Shown in pieces: positions 26,068-36,302 of a stretch of 64,000 nucleotides of DNA. This DNA is from Desulfoscipio sp. XC116. GTDB taxonomy: Bacteria; Bacillota; Desulfotomaculia; Desulfotomaculales; Desulfallaceae. The notes below the pieces were generated by a model. That model was given only the letters and a program-made list of their open reading frames with translations. It was not told where the DNA came from and ran no database searches. A program made the position numbers and the translations under genes. Location of the stretch: positions 3,787,035 through 3,851,034 of the forward strand of contig NZ_CP156660.1 of NCBI RefSeq assembly GCF_039851975.1. The letters are read 5' to 3'. Numbering within the stretch: the first letter of the stretch is position 1; every line of letters begins with the position of its first letter.

Positions 26068-26880
26068 ATGGATATATCCGATATTTTAAAAGGATGGGAT
26101 CTTAAAACCAAAAACAAGCAAGCCGCCATTGAGTGGTGGAACTCCATGTCGGAAGGCTTTGGCGAACGACCAATCCCTTCTTTCACAAAGGACAATTTTT
26201 TACAATTACTCGAAATAAAACAAATGCTTAACGAAAATACAGAGGTATTGGACGTAGGCTGCGGCACGGGGGGATATGCCATTGCCATTGCGTCCCGGGC
26301 GAAAAACGTAACAGGGCTTGATCTTTCCCCGCAGATGATCGAAGCCGCAAATCGCAGGGCTGCCGATTTGCATGTCGGCAATGTCCGATTTGATATTGTC
26401 GACTGGCACAAGTTCGACATTAAAAAAGAAGCCTTCAAGAGAAAGTTTGATCTCGTATTCGCGCACATGACCCCCGCAATCCAAAGCTACGAAACCTTTA
26501 GAAAGTTCTCCGACTGCAGCCGCGGATGGTGTGCAATAGTTAAGCCTGTAAAACGCTCCGACACGGTATATGATGAGATTCTTAAAATCACCGGTATTAG
26601 CGGAAAGTTCCAGCTGGGAGACAGCGACATACTCAATGCGTTTGCATTGCTCTTTATGGAGGAACGTTATCCAATGATTGAATACAATCATAAATGTTTC
26701 GAAAGCAAACAACCCTTGGAAAAGGGGGCCAATATTTATATCAACCGTATCAAATCGATGCACGACCTTGCGCCGGAGCAGGAAACCAAAATCAGAGATT
26801 ATCTGCACTCCATTGCGCAAGATGGCCTGATAAACGCCGTAATGGATACAAAAACCGCCACATTGTACTGGCATGTTTAA
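26068..26880 (+). CDS. Class I SAM-dependent methyltransferase
   Basis: 270 residues, Rossmann methyltransferase with motif I VLDVGCGTGGYAIAIA (about 63-78) and acidic motif II (GLDLSPQMIEAA). The substrate-binding C-terminal half is distinctive (RFDIVDWHKFD) but unassigned. ATG behind GAGGAGG. It stands alone between the 318-bp repeat and a flavodoxin gene. Confidence 0.85.
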   Translation: MDISDILKGWDLKTKNKQAAIEWWNSMSEGFGERPIPSFTKDNFLQLLEIKQMLNENTEVLDVGCGTGGYAIAIASRAKNVTGLDLSPQMIEAANRRAADLHVGNVRFDIVDWHKFDIKKEAFKRKFDLVFAHMTPAIQSYETFRKFSDCSRGWCAIVKPVKRSDTVYDEILKITGISGKFQLGDSDILNAFALLFMEERYPMIEYNHKCFESKQPLEKGANIYINRIKSMHDLAPEQETKIRDYLHSIAQDGLINAVMDTKTATLYWHV

Positions 26881-27053
26881 TTTATGGCAGTTAGTCAATC
26901 GGACTCTGCTGTTGTCCCTTTCCCTGTGAAAAGATAACAGCGGACGCCGCCGTGGATAAAATTGCGGTATAGGCAAATATAATATAAGAAGTTAAACGGG
27001 AACCCGCTGAAATCAGCGGGACCGGCAGAACGAAAGGAGTGGACTGAAGGTCA

Positions 27054-27542
27054 ATGAAAATTTCGATCCTGTATTTCAGCCAAACAGGCAACACGCGAAA
27101 AATGGCGGAGGTAGTTAAATCAGGCATGGAAACCGTGCCCGGAGCAGAGGTGGGGCTGTTCCCCCTGGACGCAATTGATGATGAATTCCTGAATGAAAGC
27201 AAAGCCGTAGTTTTCGGTACCCCGACCTATTTTGCCAACACTTGCTGGCAGTTAAAAAAATGGTTCGACCAATCCCATGCTTATCACCTGGAAGGCAAGC
27301 TGGGAGCGGTTTTTGCCACGGCCAACGGTTTGCAGGGAGGCGCCCACACAGCCCTTTCCACCGTTATCGACCATATGGTCACCAAAGGGATGCTGGTTTA
27401 TTCCAGCGGCACCGGCTGCGGTCGCCCGTACATCCACCTGGGAGCGGTGGCGATACAAGGGCATTACGAACAGGGTGAAAGCATGTGCCATATATTCGGG
27501 CAACGCATCGCCCAAAAAACGGTTGAACTGTTCGGCGCATAG
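27054..27542 (+). CDS. Flavodoxin / WrbA-like FMN protein
   Basis: 162 residues with FMN phosphate-binding loop SQTGNTRKMAE (about 9-19), GTPTYF at the second loop and a ATANGLQGGAHTAL segment as in NAD(P)H:quinone oxidoreductase-type flavodoxins. Cytosolic electron carrier or quinone reductase. ATG behind AAAGGAG. A long inverted repeat follows the gene. Confidence 0.85.
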   Translation: MKISILYFSQTGNTRKMAEVVKSGMETVPGAEVGLFPLDAIDDEFLNESKAVVFGTPTYFANTCWQLKKWFDQSHAYHLEGKLGAVFATANGLQGGAHTALSTVIDHMVTKGMLVYSSGTGCGRPYIHLGAVAIQGHYEQGESMCHIFGQRIAQKTVELFGA

Positions 27543-27657
27543 CCCTCAAAAAAACGCGGGGATGCAAAGGTAATTGGGCAACCCTGTTTAAAAAACGACC
27601 CGGCACAAGTGCAAAACCATTGATAGAAATATTACATCACTGCGCGAAAGGTTATAA

Positions 27658-27745
27658 AAAATACGCCGCCTTAAAATCCGTCCTGAAGCCGCGTATTTTC
27701 AAATAATTAACCGCCCCCCGGAGTCCGGGCCGCGGACCCCGGGGG
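27658..27745. terminator. Inverted repeats between convergent genes
   Basis: AAAATACGC (27658-27666) pairs with GCGTATTTT (27691-27699), and a very GC-rich hairpin (CCCCCGG ... CCGGGGG, about 27714-27745) follows. They lie between the flavodoxin gene and the convergent anti-sigma gene and may terminate both. The remaining DNA to 27832 is GC-rich without a gene. Confidence 0.5.
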
Positions 27746-27832
27746 AACCGGCGGCAACACCGGGCACAGACTCCGGGTTAACCGAAAGCCTGTACCGGGT
27801 TCCGGCGGGGCGCTGGGGCCCAATCGCCGTAT

Positions 27833-29176
27833 TTATTGCATATTAATCGTCCAGTTACCGTTCATAACAAACTCCGGCCAGGATATATCCAGATTGATCT
27901 CATCAACATCCTTATTGAAATCGAGAATCATAACCGCTTTGTCGCCGCTGAATTCCGAAGAAGCCTTCAGAATATCTTTGCTGTATATATTGAAAGACCT
28001 GATGCCGACATATTTCTCATTTCCCGTGTTTAATTGGAATACAAGCTGGGCCGAGGTTGGGGATAGCCGTTTAATGCTCTTGGCCACCGCCTTCTGAGCA
28101 AACATATCCACGTCACGGTTGATAATTTCCTCGCCCTCTTGCGGAATGCTAATTTTTAAGCTATCAACTGTCTTTTGATAGCTTGCGATTAGAGCGGGCA
28201 GCTGCAGTGTAAGCTTGTTGTCTATTGCCGCGTCTGTCTCAAAGGCAGCTATAGGAAAAGCATTGGCATCAGCCGGAACTTCCAGCTTATATTTAGCTCC
28301 GCTTTCATCTGTTGCATAAATATCCTCCGTCCTTAAACCGGTTCCCGTACTTACAATGCCGTCCTCACCCAGATTCTCAAAGCTAGTTTTGACCGTTGCA
28401 TCCACCGGCCGGCCAAACTTACTGAGCTTCATATCCTTGTTTTTGAAAGAAGCAATCAGCTGAATAGTTTGCTTGCCGTCTTTTTCCAGACTGTTCGCAC
28501 CAACATCAACCAGGCCGATTTGGTTGGAGGTTGCTTCACTGGCAAAAAGCTTCTGTGTTCCATCCAGGCTTTCCGCCTGTTCCAGAGAGATGGAATATGT
28601 TTTATTGCCGACTAGCAAATCAAAAGATTTGCATGGCTTAATGTTGTAGTTGTCTTCTTTCCCGTTCATGAAGCTGAAATAATATTTGCCGTTATCCTCG
28701 GAATAGCCCCCCATGACATATTGAATGTCCGGATTATCCCCGGGGATAATTATCGCATCCCTCAGAATACTGATATCAAGCTTTGAGGTGAATTTCATGT
28801 CCATTCTGCCTTCCGAAACCATGAAGCTGTCGATCACCATATTGTCATCCAGTGCCAGGCCGTCCTTCAGATAATAGGCGCTTCCGTCTACCATGGTTGA
28901 ATATACCGGGGTCTTGTTAAAAAATTTCTTTACCGCTTCGGATATATCATCCGCATATACCGTATTGATGCAGATAAAGCATGCACAAATTGCCGCAACA
29001 TAAGGCAGCCGTTTTCTAAATCTGATCTTTCTATTATACTTATCAAGTTTCTTATGTGCTTTTTTGCTTATTGATTCCGTATTGCATTCAACTCCGTCCA
29101 TAAGATTGTCAATCTCCTTTTCTATTAAATCATCATCAAGATTGTTAAGTACCGTAAACATCTTGTCTTCATTCAT
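27833..29176 (-). CDS. Membrane-anchored anti-sigma-like protein (DUF4179-type)
   Basis: 447 residues: ~55-residue cytosolic N-terminus with a basic end (NRKIRFRKRLP), one membrane helix (about 58-75), and a large external beta-rich region resembling DUF4179/DUF5643 proteins that are encoded next to ECF sigma factors in clostridia. It overlaps the sigma gene by 8 bp, as partner anti-sigma factors usually do. Confidence 0.75.
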   Translation of the reverse strand: MNEDKMFTVLNNLDDDLIEKEIDNLMDGVECNTESISKKAHKKLDKYNRKIRFRKRLPYVAAICACFICINTVYADDISEAVKKFFNKTPVYSTMVDGSAYYLKDGLALDDNMVIDSFMVSEGRMDMKFTSKLDISILRDAIIIPGDNPDIQYVMGGYSEDNGKYYFSFMNGKEDNYNIKPCKSFDLLVGNKTYSISLEQAESLDGTQKLFASEATSNQIGLVDVGANSLEKDGKQTIQLIASFKNKDMKLSKFGRPVDATVKTSFENLGEDGIVSTGTGLRTEDIYATDESGAKYKLEVPADANAFPIAAFETDAAIDNKLTLQLPALIASYQKTVDSLKISIPQEGEEIINRDVDMFAQKAVAKSIKRLSPTSAQLVFQLNTGNEKYVGIRSFNIYSKDILKASSEFSGDKAVMILDFNKDVDEINLDISWPEFVMNGNWTINMQ

Positions 29177-29723
29177 ACTGCAAACCCTCCTTTATGATTT
29201 TTCTTCCCCGCAGCAGCCTGTTGTCCACGGCCGCGCGGGACAAATCGAAGGCTTTAGCCAGATCGCCGATCTTTTCGCCCAGGAAAAACCTTCTTACAAA
29301 TATCTCCCGGTCAATCTTTTGAAAGGAATTAATTATTTTTATTACTTGTTCCTGATCTTGTCTCAGCAATACCTGCTTTTCCAAATTGACGCCGTTCTTT
29401 ATACCGACATCCTCAATATCCAAAATATTACTCAGGCGTTTTTTGCGTCTGTAGGTCAGCGCCTCATACTTAGTCAGCATCAACAGCCAAGTTCTGAAGT
29501 TTGCTTTCTCCGCATCGAACTCGGCGATCTTTATCCAGGCATCGAGAAAGACATCGGCGATACATTCCTCAATATCTTCCTTGCTGTGTGACTCGGACAA
29601 AATATTGTAAGCAAGACAGAAGACCGTCTTTGTATACTTGCATATCATGTGCTCATAGGCGGCTGAATCCTCGTTTCTTATACCCCGAACCAGCTCGGCC
29701 TGCGAATACTCCAAAGCCTCCAC
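29169..29723 (-). CDS. ECF-type RNA polymerase sigma factor
   Basis: 184 residues with region 2 (VFCLAYNILSESHSKEDIEECIADVF) and region 4 (KIGDLAKAFDLSRAAVDNRLLRGRK in parts). First gene of a two-gene sigma/anti-sigma operon. Different in sequence from the ECF factor at 18417, so not a recent duplicate. Confidence 0.88.
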   Translation of the reverse strand: MEALEYSQAELVRGIRNEDSAAYEHMICKYTKTVFCLAYNILSESHSKEDIEECIADVFLDAWIKIAEFDAEKANFRTWLLMLTKYEALTYRRKKRLSNILDIEDVGIKNGVNLEKQVLLRQDQEQVIKIINSFQKIDREIFVRRFFLGEKIGDLAKAFDLSRAAVDNRLLRGRKIIKEGLQYE

Positions 29724-29816
29724 CCCCTCTCAAATATCTTTCATATATTTACTACGCATGCAAGATAGGATTTCTCTTAAAAGACAGGGAACTTCTTGTA
29801 GACCAGAAAAATATGT

Positions 29817-29862
29817 AATTTTCATATTGTGCCCGGCACCGTAATGGCAAAATATGAATTTT
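29817..29862. repeat. Long inverted repeat upstream of the sigma operon
   Basis: AATTTTCATATTGTGCC (29817-29833) and GGCAAAATATGAATTTT (29846-29862) pair at about 15 of 17 positions. It lies in the 370-bp divergent region between the sigma gene and the YcdB/SLH gene; could be an operator or terminator. Nothing else recognised in that region. Confidence 0.45.
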
Positions 29863-30093
29863 TTGTTATGAACGCGCAACAAAAACCATATCTTATACGT
29901 CTTATTAATATGAGTATTTATGCCCGCACACGGAACGGAGGTGAATATTTCAACGAGAGACAACACCCATGTTTGCACCGATTAAGACTTAGTTGGGGGT
30001 ATTCCTGCGTGAATTTCTCGTGAATTTTTATAAAAGCAAGGGATCTGCCCGAGCTAAGAATGTATGTCCCCATACCTTGCAAAGGAGGAGAAG

Positions 30094-32379
30094 ATGAAAA
30101 GAAAAGCACTCTGTTTTTCGGTGGTCTTATTATTCGGCTCTTTATTAACGTCCACCGCAGCGGCGGCGGAACAGGCAGCTTCACAAATTGTAATCAAAGA
30201 TATAACTGTTACAGAAGCGATAAAACTGCAGCCTACTTCAGAGGGGAATAAAGACTCGCCAAGAATTTCCGAAGACGAAGCATTAAAGATTGTCAAAAGC
30301 CTCTTCCCGGAGATAATCGGGGAAAGCAAGCCCGATATACAACTGAATTCCGAATCCTATCAGGGCAGAAATATATGGCAGATACATTGTTACGAAAGAA
30401 TGCGGCACGGGGGGCCGGGCATGCCGGCGGGCTATAACGTCTCCCTGGATGCCGATACCGGCGAAATATTGAATATGAGCTGGCGCAGCAACACGCCTGC
30501 GGCAACAAAGGAGATCATCCCAAAGCGGGAGGCCCAAAAGACTGCCGAACAATTTATCCAAAAGCTGCAGCCCGAACGTTTTAAAAATCTGCAGCTGCAG
30601 CAAAGCCCCGCGGAACATTATTACCGCCTCCCCAACTTGGATATAGTACACCGCTTTTATTGGGCACGGGGGGAAAACGGACTTAAAGTGGACTACGACG
30701 GCATAAATGTTTCCGTGGACGCCTTTTCGGGCCAGATTGTCGGCTTCAACATGAACTGGCAGCCCGAGGTTAAGCTGCCCGCCGCAGGAACACCGCTTCC
30801 GGCCGAAGAGCTTGCCGAAAAAGCCACTGACGAACTGGGCATGGCATTGATATACCAGGTGCCCCACCGCAATTACACCGGCAAATCTCCGGAAGCCAAG
30901 CTTATATATCAGCTCAATACCCGGGAACTGATGTTTAATGCCACTAACGGCAAGGCCGTGGATACTCAAGGCAAGGAAAAAGACATAAAAGATATCAGAA
31001 TGTTTGAAGATATTCCAAAGATTAGCGGCGTTAACAACCCCCCGGACCCCCCCGGGCAAAGGATCACGTCGGAAAAAGCCAAGAGTACGGCAGAAAGCTT
31101 TTTCCGCTCTCTGGGAATCGAAGGAGAAGCGGAGATGGGGGGAGGCGGCTCCAGCGCGGGCGGTCCCTTTGGGAATCAGGAATTCTGGAGTTTCGGGATT
31201 GTTTCCCAGGACAGCGACAGACACGATTCCGGTTCGCAAGTAAGTATTCATTATCCCGCTTCACAAGTAGGTATCGACCAAGCCACCGGCCGGGTAGTGA
31301 ATTATCACAAATACGGTTCGGAAACGCAGGCTGCAACGGGCTCCCCCAAAATCTCCCGGGAAGAAGCGCTGGCCAAGGCTGACGCATTTATTAAAAACAT
31401 AGCCCCGGAATACAGCCCCTACCTGGCGCCGGAGAAAAATCAGGTGGACATGTACGAAACAGATAACGAGCAGAACTATAGTTTTAATTTCTATAGAGTT
31501 GTCAACGGCATTCCCTTCCCCCAGGACGGCATACATATAGGGATAAGCAGCGACGGTAAAATCAGAGACTATTTCTGCGAATGGCACAAGGTTTCCTTCC
31601 CGGCAGTTCAAAATATAGTCGCCCCGGAAAAGGCGGCCGGCAAATGGCTGGAACTCTCACCCCTGCAACCGGCCTATTTCATCCCCCGGGAGAGAGAAAA
31701 AACGGGTAACCAGGCCATACTGGTCTACCGCCCTGATAACGACGGATTCAGCGCCATTGACGCGCTGACCGGAGCACCTGTTGCCTACAACGGCCGGCCG
31801 GTCACCAAAGCCTCCGGAAACGGTTACAACTATAAACAGAGCCGGGCTGCCCAATATCTTGAAATACTGGCAGGCAACGGCATTCTGCCGCCCCCGGAGC
31901 AATTCAGCCCCACAAGCGCCGTTAAAAAAAGGGATGTGGCCAGGCTGATAACAGCCAGCATGGGCAATTATTACGATTACGGCTATGACGAAAAAAGAGA
32001 GCAGCAATTCCGGGACGTAAACCCGGAGGATCCCGATTTTAACGCGATCCAGGCCGGAGCTATACTAGGCGTATATAACAAGGGCGGGAATTTCAACCCT
32101 GAGCAGCCGGTCACCAGGCTGACCCTGGCCCGCTGGATAGTGAACGCCATGGGCTATGCTGAAGTTGCCCAAATAAGCAACAACATCGCTTCTTCCTACA
32201 AGGACATCGCTTCACTTTCCGCAGCCGACCGGAATTACATCGGTCTGGCCCAGGGACTGGGCATCATGCCGGACGATGCAACAGGGTTCTTTAGACCCTC
32301 GGACAGCGTCACCTGGGAGGAACTAGCGACAGCGGCCATAAACTCGGCACCCCAAATTAGAAACCAAAATAGCATGTGA
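30094..32379 (+). CDS. Secreted YcdB/YcdC-domain protein with SLH repeats
   Basis: 761 residues from ATG 30094 (AAAGGAGGAG upstream). Signal peptide ending near AAAA, then repeated YcdB/YcdC (PepSY-like) units (ISEDEALKIVKSLFPE, ITSEKAKSTAESFF, ISREEALAKADAFI), and a C-terminal set of about three surface-layer homology repeats (about 600-760: FRDVNPEDPDFNAIQAG, GVYNKGGNFNPEQPVTR, FFRPSDSVTWEELATAA). SLH domains bind pyruvylated cell-wall polymer, so the protein is displayed on the surface. Function of the YcdB region is unknown. Confidence 0.88.
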   Translation: MKRKALCFSVVLLFGSLLTSTAAAAEQAASQIVIKDITVTEAIKLQPTSEGNKDSPRISEDEALKIVKSLFPEIIGESKPDIQLNSESYQGRNIWQIHCYERMRHGGPGMPAGYNVSLDADTGEILNMSWRSNTPAATKEIIPKREAQKTAEQFIQKLQPERFKNLQLQQSPAEHYYRLPNLDIVHRFYWARGENGLKVDYDGINVSVDAFSGQIVGFNMNWQPEVKLPAAGTPLPAEELAEKATDELGMALIYQVPHRNYTGKSPEAKLIYQLNTRELMFNATNGKAVDTQGKEKDIKDIRMFEDIPKISGVNNPPDPPGQRITSEKAKSTAESFFRSLGIEGEAEMGGGGSSAGGPFGNQEFWSFGIVSQDSDRHDSGSQVSIHYPASQVGIDQATGRVVNYHKYGSETQAATGSPKISREEALAKADAFIKNIAPEYSPYLAPEKNQVDMYETDNEQNYSFNFYRVVNGIPFPQDGIHIGISSDGKIRDYFCEWHKVSFPAVQNIVAPEKAAGKWLELSPLQPAYFIPREREKTGNQAILVYRPDNDGFSAIDALTGAPVAYNGRPVTKASGNGYNYKQSRAAQYLEILAGNGILPPPEQFSPTSAVKKRDVARLITASMGNYYDYGYDEKREQQFRDVNPEDPDFNAIQAGAILGVYNKGGNFNPEQPVTRLTLARWIVNAMGYAEVAQISNNIASSYKDIASLSAADRNYIGLAQGLGIMPDDATGFFRPSDSVTWEELATAAINSAPQIRNQNSM

Positions 32380-32394
32380 TAAATGAAAAACAAA

Positions 32395-32430
32395 AAGCGC
32401 CACAACGCTCTCATGGAGCTTGCGGCGCTT
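32395..32430 (+). terminator. Hairpin terminator after the YcdB/SLH gene
   Basis: AAGCGCC ... GGCGCTT with an inner GCTC/GAGC stem, followed by CTTTAT; 15 bp after the stop codon. Confidence 0.65.
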
Positions 32431-32527
32431 CTTTATGACCGGGGACGGAATCAAGAATCCGAGTGACAGACTGATAGTCCCGGGCATGATAAGTAAAAGC
32501 ATTGCCAATTCATATTAAATACAAATA

Positions 32528-34261
32528 TTAATTATTTTGATATTGCGTCCTTAACATCGAAGAAAAAATTCCTTGTTTTTCTTTTAATTCCAAAGGTGTA
32601 CCTACCTCTGCAATAGCGCCGTCCTTAATAACAACAATCTTATCCGCTCCTAAAACCGTTCTCATACGGTGCGCAATAATCAAAACGGTTTTGTTCTTGA
32701 TAAGCTCACTGAGTGCGCTTTGAATTTTACTCTCATTTTCCGCGTCAAGAGATGCCGTAGCCTCATCCAGCAGGATAATAGGCGCGTCTTTTAGTATCGC
32801 TCTGGCTATTGAGATACGCTGTCTTTCACCTCCTGATAATCTTTCTCCGTTTTCTCCGATCAAGGTATTGTATCCTTGCGGAAGCTTTTTAACGAACTCG
32901 TCGCATTGGGCCAGTTGCGCCGCCTTGATTACTTCTTCATCCGGCGCATCTTTCTTGCCAAGACGGATATTATCCATAACACTTGAATTAAACAAGGTAA
33001 CATCCTGAAAAACTATTGAAAAATTATGCAGAAGGGTTTCAGGATCAACCAAAGAGATATCTTCTCCGCCCAAGGTGACGACCCCTTTGTCTATATCCCA
33101 GAAGCGCGCGGACAACTTTACCACCGTGCTCTTTCCGCCGCCTGAAGGCCCTACAAGCGCGGTCACGTCGCCTTGCTTCGCGATAAAGCTTACATTCTTT
33201 AATGTCTGCACACCGTCTTGATATGAGAAGTCGACGTTTTTAAAATCGATATCGTAGTTTTGGGGATGAAACTCAGCTTTTCCCCCTTGTCTCGGCATCT
33301 CATCCATTTCTTTCATCCGGTTAATGCGTACTTTGAGAAACAGAAGCAGTGCCAAGTTGTTCATCGCTTCCATGATCGGATTATAAATACGTGCTGCAAT
33401 GACAAGAAAAACAAGGTAAGTAAAGACATTTACGGAACCGGCTGCTAAAAGATAAGCGCCGATCAATATAACGCTTGGAAGCCCGAGCTTTAAGAATACA
33501 TAAGACAGGTTGACAAATACGCCTATCAAAAGCTCTCCTTTAATCATAAACCTTTCGTAATTATCTAACTTCGAGTTTAAGGTATTGGAAAAGGCCTCTT
33601 CCCTGTTGTAGGATTTTATTTCATGGACCGATTCAAGCCCTTCTTGCATATTATCCGAGATATCTCTTTTGATATTATAGAGCTCCGCATGCATTCTGTT
33701 TTGAAGCTTTCTCGACAAATAAAAGACCAGGATTGCAACGGGAACTACCCAAAATACGGCAAGAGAGAGCATCCAGTTGTAAAAAAACATCATCACGCCT
33801 ATGATCAAAACAGTCAATCCCGCTGCATAAAGTTGGGGAACTGAATGAGAAAATTGCTGTTCTATTTGTGTGGCATCGTCCATGATGGTTGCGCTCAAAT
33901 CGGCAATATCCTTCTTGCCAAAGAACGCTAAAGGCAGCTTTCTTAGTGTTTCAGCCAGACTAATCCGTCTTCGGGCGCTTTCTTCATAAATTTTAGTGTA
34001 AGTCGAGTCGTATTGAAAATATGCGATAACTAACATCACTAGGAAAAACGCTACAGACATAATAACGTAGTAAAGCGTGCTATTTTCCGGGTTGTTCGAA
34101 GGGTTCAAAAGTAAACGCATGTATTCATCTAAGAATATAAAGCTAAGCACTACCGGGAGCATAAAACTAATGTCCATTATTACAGACCAAATAATTGAGC
34201 GTAAAAGGTCTTTGGCGCCTTTTTCAGACATGGCATATTTATTTTGAAAGTATTTAATCAT
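32528..34261 (-). CDS. ABC exporter half-transporter (heterodimer subunit 2)
   Basis: 577 residues: six-helix ABC membrane domain (about 1-310) fused to an ATPase with Walker A GPSGGGKST, signature LSGGERQR and Walker B IILLDEATASLD. Overlaps the stop of its partner by 8 bp, so the two are translated together as a heterodimer, like YbtPQ/IrtAB-type pairs found near siderophore-related genes. Direction of transport cannot be told from sequence; the fold is exporter type. Confidence 0.9.
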   Translation of the reverse strand: MIKYFQNKYAMSEKGAKDLLRSIIWSVIMDISFMLPVVLSFIFLDEYMRLLLNPSNNPENSTLYYVIMSVAFFLVMLVIAYFQYDSTYTKIYEESARRRISLAETLRKLPLAFFGKKDIADLSATIMDDATQIEQQFSHSVPQLYAAGLTVLIIGVMMFFYNWMLSLAVFWVVPVAILVFYLSRKLQNRMHAELYNIKRDISDNMQEGLESVHEIKSYNREEAFSNTLNSKLDNYERFMIKGELLIGVFVNLSYVFLKLGLPSVILIGAYLLAAGSVNVFTYLVFLVIAARIYNPIMEAMNNLALLLFLKVRINRMKEMDEMPRQGGKAEFHPQNYDIDFKNVDFSYQDGVQTLKNVSFIAKQGDVTALVGPSGGGKSTVVKLSARFWDIDKGVVTLGGEDISLVDPETLLHNFSIVFQDVTLFNSSVMDNIRLGKKDAPDEEVIKAAQLAQCDEFVKKLPQGYNTLIGENGERLSGGERQRISIARAILKDAPIILLDEATASLDAENESKIQSALSELIKNKTVLIIAHRMRTVLGADKIVVIKDGAIAEVGTPLELKEKQGIFSSMLRTQYQNN

Positions 34262-36056
34262 TTTCTCCTCCTTCCTTCACAGTTTCTTTAGCGACTATTT
34301 TCCAGGCGACAGATTTCTGGTATTCATCCCACATAGCTTTGTATAAACCGCCTTTATTCAGCAAATCCTCGTGCGTTCCTGATTCCGCAATTTTCCCGTT
34401 TTCTATAACCAGAATTCTGCCAACATTTTGTACGCTTGTAAGACGATGCGCAATCATAAGCGTTGTCTTGCCGTGACTGAGCTTCTTAAGGGCTTTTTGA
34501 ATTAAATGCTCATTTTCAGGGTCGGCAAAGGCAGTGGCTTCATCTAAAAGCACGATCGGAGCATTCTTTACAATGGCCCTGGCAAGCGCAATTCTTTGCT
34601 GTTCTCCCCCTGAAAGATAGGTCCCTTTAGAGCCTATTACCGTATCAAGTCCATCAGGAAGGTTTGCAATGATTTCTCTTGACTGCGAAAGATCAATTGC
34701 TTTATTTACTACTTCTTCTCCAATGTTTTCCTTTCCAAAAACGATATTTTCTCTTAATGAACCCTTAAACAGCTTTGTGCCTTGAAAAACGAAGGATATG
34801 TTTTCCATTAATTCTTTTTTAGGAATATCCTTGACATTTACTCCGCCAACTAATACTTCGCCCTCGTCTATATCCCAGAAGCGAGCGGCCAGCCGGGCTA
34901 TGGTCGTTTTCCCGCCTCCCGAAGCTCCGACAAGGGCGATCGTTTCACCTTCGTTCAATTTAAAGCTGATTTGATCGATGGCGCGTTTGTCGCTGCCTTC
35001 ATATGAGAATACGACATCCTTAAATTCCAGGCTGTGATTTCCAATTTTTTTTGTGTTTTCGCTATAGCTCATGACCGGATAATCTAGAAGGTTATCCAGT
35101 CTATCAATTGCTTGCTCGGCAATCATAGTATTTTGCTGAAAATACATCGATTTCATTAAAAGCACAGTAAAGATTGGAGATATAAGAATGTAAAAGATGA
35201 AGTCGGCCAGCACAAGGGTGAGATTTTCTTCTCTTCCGATTAAAAAGATAGCCATGGGAATTAAAAAGAAGGCGGCGGATTGCATAATTGCAGTGTAAAA
35301 TGACATTGGTTTTCGCCAAAGAAGCGTATATGCGTAAACCATATCTTTATATTTGATTATGCTGTCGTAGAATCGTTTAAAAGAAAATATGGTTTGACCG
35401 AATGTTTTTACAACCGGAATACCGCGGATATATTCCACGGATTCGGAGCTCATTTCCTCCAACGAATCAAAATACATTTTTTGAAACTTTTTACCTTCAG
35501 CACTCACCATAAACTTCATTGTTATAAAACCCAAAATAATAGGGACAAGAGAAGCCAGACCCATTCTCCACTCTACAATAATAATCAACGCTATCAAAAT
35601 AATGGGGGAAACGATGCTGCCTGCCATATCCGGAAGCTGGTGCGCTAAAAACGCATGCGTTGTTCCCGCTCCGTCGTTGACAATCTTTCGTATTTTTCCG
35701 CTGGAATGCCGATCAAAAAAACCAAGCGGCATAGATAGTATTTTTTCCATACCCGCTTTTTGCATTCCAACCTCTACGCGAAAGGCCGCCAGATGCGAAC
35801 TCATAAGCGCGCAAAAGTAGACCACAATTCCTCCTATGGCACTGGCAAAGGCAAGCCACGCATAAAAGCCGACATTTGAAACATTAATCGCCTGCGTAGC
35901 CGATAATATTTCACGTGTTATGAACCATACAAGCACAAAAGGCACGATGTTAAGAACGGCGGAAACGCCCGACAAGACTAATGACAAAGGCAATAATACT
36001 TTTTTCTTGCCCATATAAGGCGTAAACCTTTTTAGAACAAAAACTTTTTTTGACAT
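34254..36056 (-). CDS. ABC exporter half-transporter (heterodimer subunit 1)
   Basis: 600 residues from ATG 36056 (TAGGAGG 9 bp upstream; a more upstream ATG has no site). Membrane domain then ATPase with GASGGGKTT, LSGGEQQR and IVLLDEATAFADPE. In the last motif the residue usually His/Asp context is kept, so both sites may be active. First gene of the operon whose promoter region holds copy A of the AraC-type direct repeat. The cluster context (ECF importer, AraC regulators, Fur boxes) suggests iron or metallophore traffic. Confidence 0.9.
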   Translation of the reverse strand: MSKKVFVLKRFTPYMGKKKVLLPLSLVLSGVSAVLNIVPFVLVWFITREILSATQAINVSNVGFYAWLAFASAIGGIVVYFCALMSSHLAAFRVEVGMQKAGMEKILSMPLGFFDRHSSGKIRKIVNDGAGTTHAFLAHQLPDMAGSIVSPIILIALIIIVEWRMGLASLVPIILGFITMKFMVSAEGKKFQKMYFDSLEEMSSESVEYIRGIPVVKTFGQTIFSFKRFYDSIIKYKDMVYAYTLLWRKPMSFYTAIMQSAAFFLIPMAIFLIGREENLTLVLADFIFYILISPIFTVLLMKSMYFQQNTMIAEQAIDRLDNLLDYPVMSYSENTKKIGNHSLEFKDVVFSYEGSDKRAIDQISFKLNEGETIALVGASGGGKTTIARLAARFWDIDEGEVLVGGVNVKDIPKKELMENISFVFQGTKLFKGSLRENIVFGKENIGEEVVNKAIDLSQSREIIANLPDGLDTVIGSKGTYLSGGEQQRIALARAIVKNAPIVLLDEATAFADPENEHLIQKALKKLSHGKTTLMIAHRLTSVQNVGRILVIENGKIAESGTHEDLLNKGGLYKAMWDEYQKSVAWKIVAKETVKEGGEND

Positions 36057-36129
36057 TCTGTTTATCCTCCTACATTGGACTTCGGTCATCAACTTGAAAA
36101 CACAATATCGTATTTTCCGCTCTTTCTTC

Positions 36130-36162
36130 TACGCCAAAAGGGATTAGTTTTATGCCAAAAAG
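36130..36162 (-). promoter_or_regulatory. AraC-type operator, copy A (21-bp direct repeat)
   Basis: Half-sites TACGCCAAAAG (36130-36140) and TATGCCAAAAAG (36151-36162) 21 bp apart, upstream of the ABC exporter operon. On the minus strand GGCGTAGAAG is followed after 16 bp by GATATT, the same spacing as at the MATE operon. Rest of 36057-36302 shows no gene. Confidence 0.75.
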
Positions 36163-36302
36163 TATTTAAGGCATACAAATTAACATTTTTTCACTTGACT
36201 GGTAGACTATTATAATAACGATATGGATGATAATAGCTATCACCCATATTATCTGCGAGACAGTTACGCAATAACTAAGCGTAAACTAAAGATATATAGT
36301 TA

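Noticed and set aside
30283-31251. 322-codon antisense frame opposite the YcdB/SLH gene
   Set aside because: No ribosome site or recognisable domain; the sense frame has signal peptide, repeated domains and SLH motifs.
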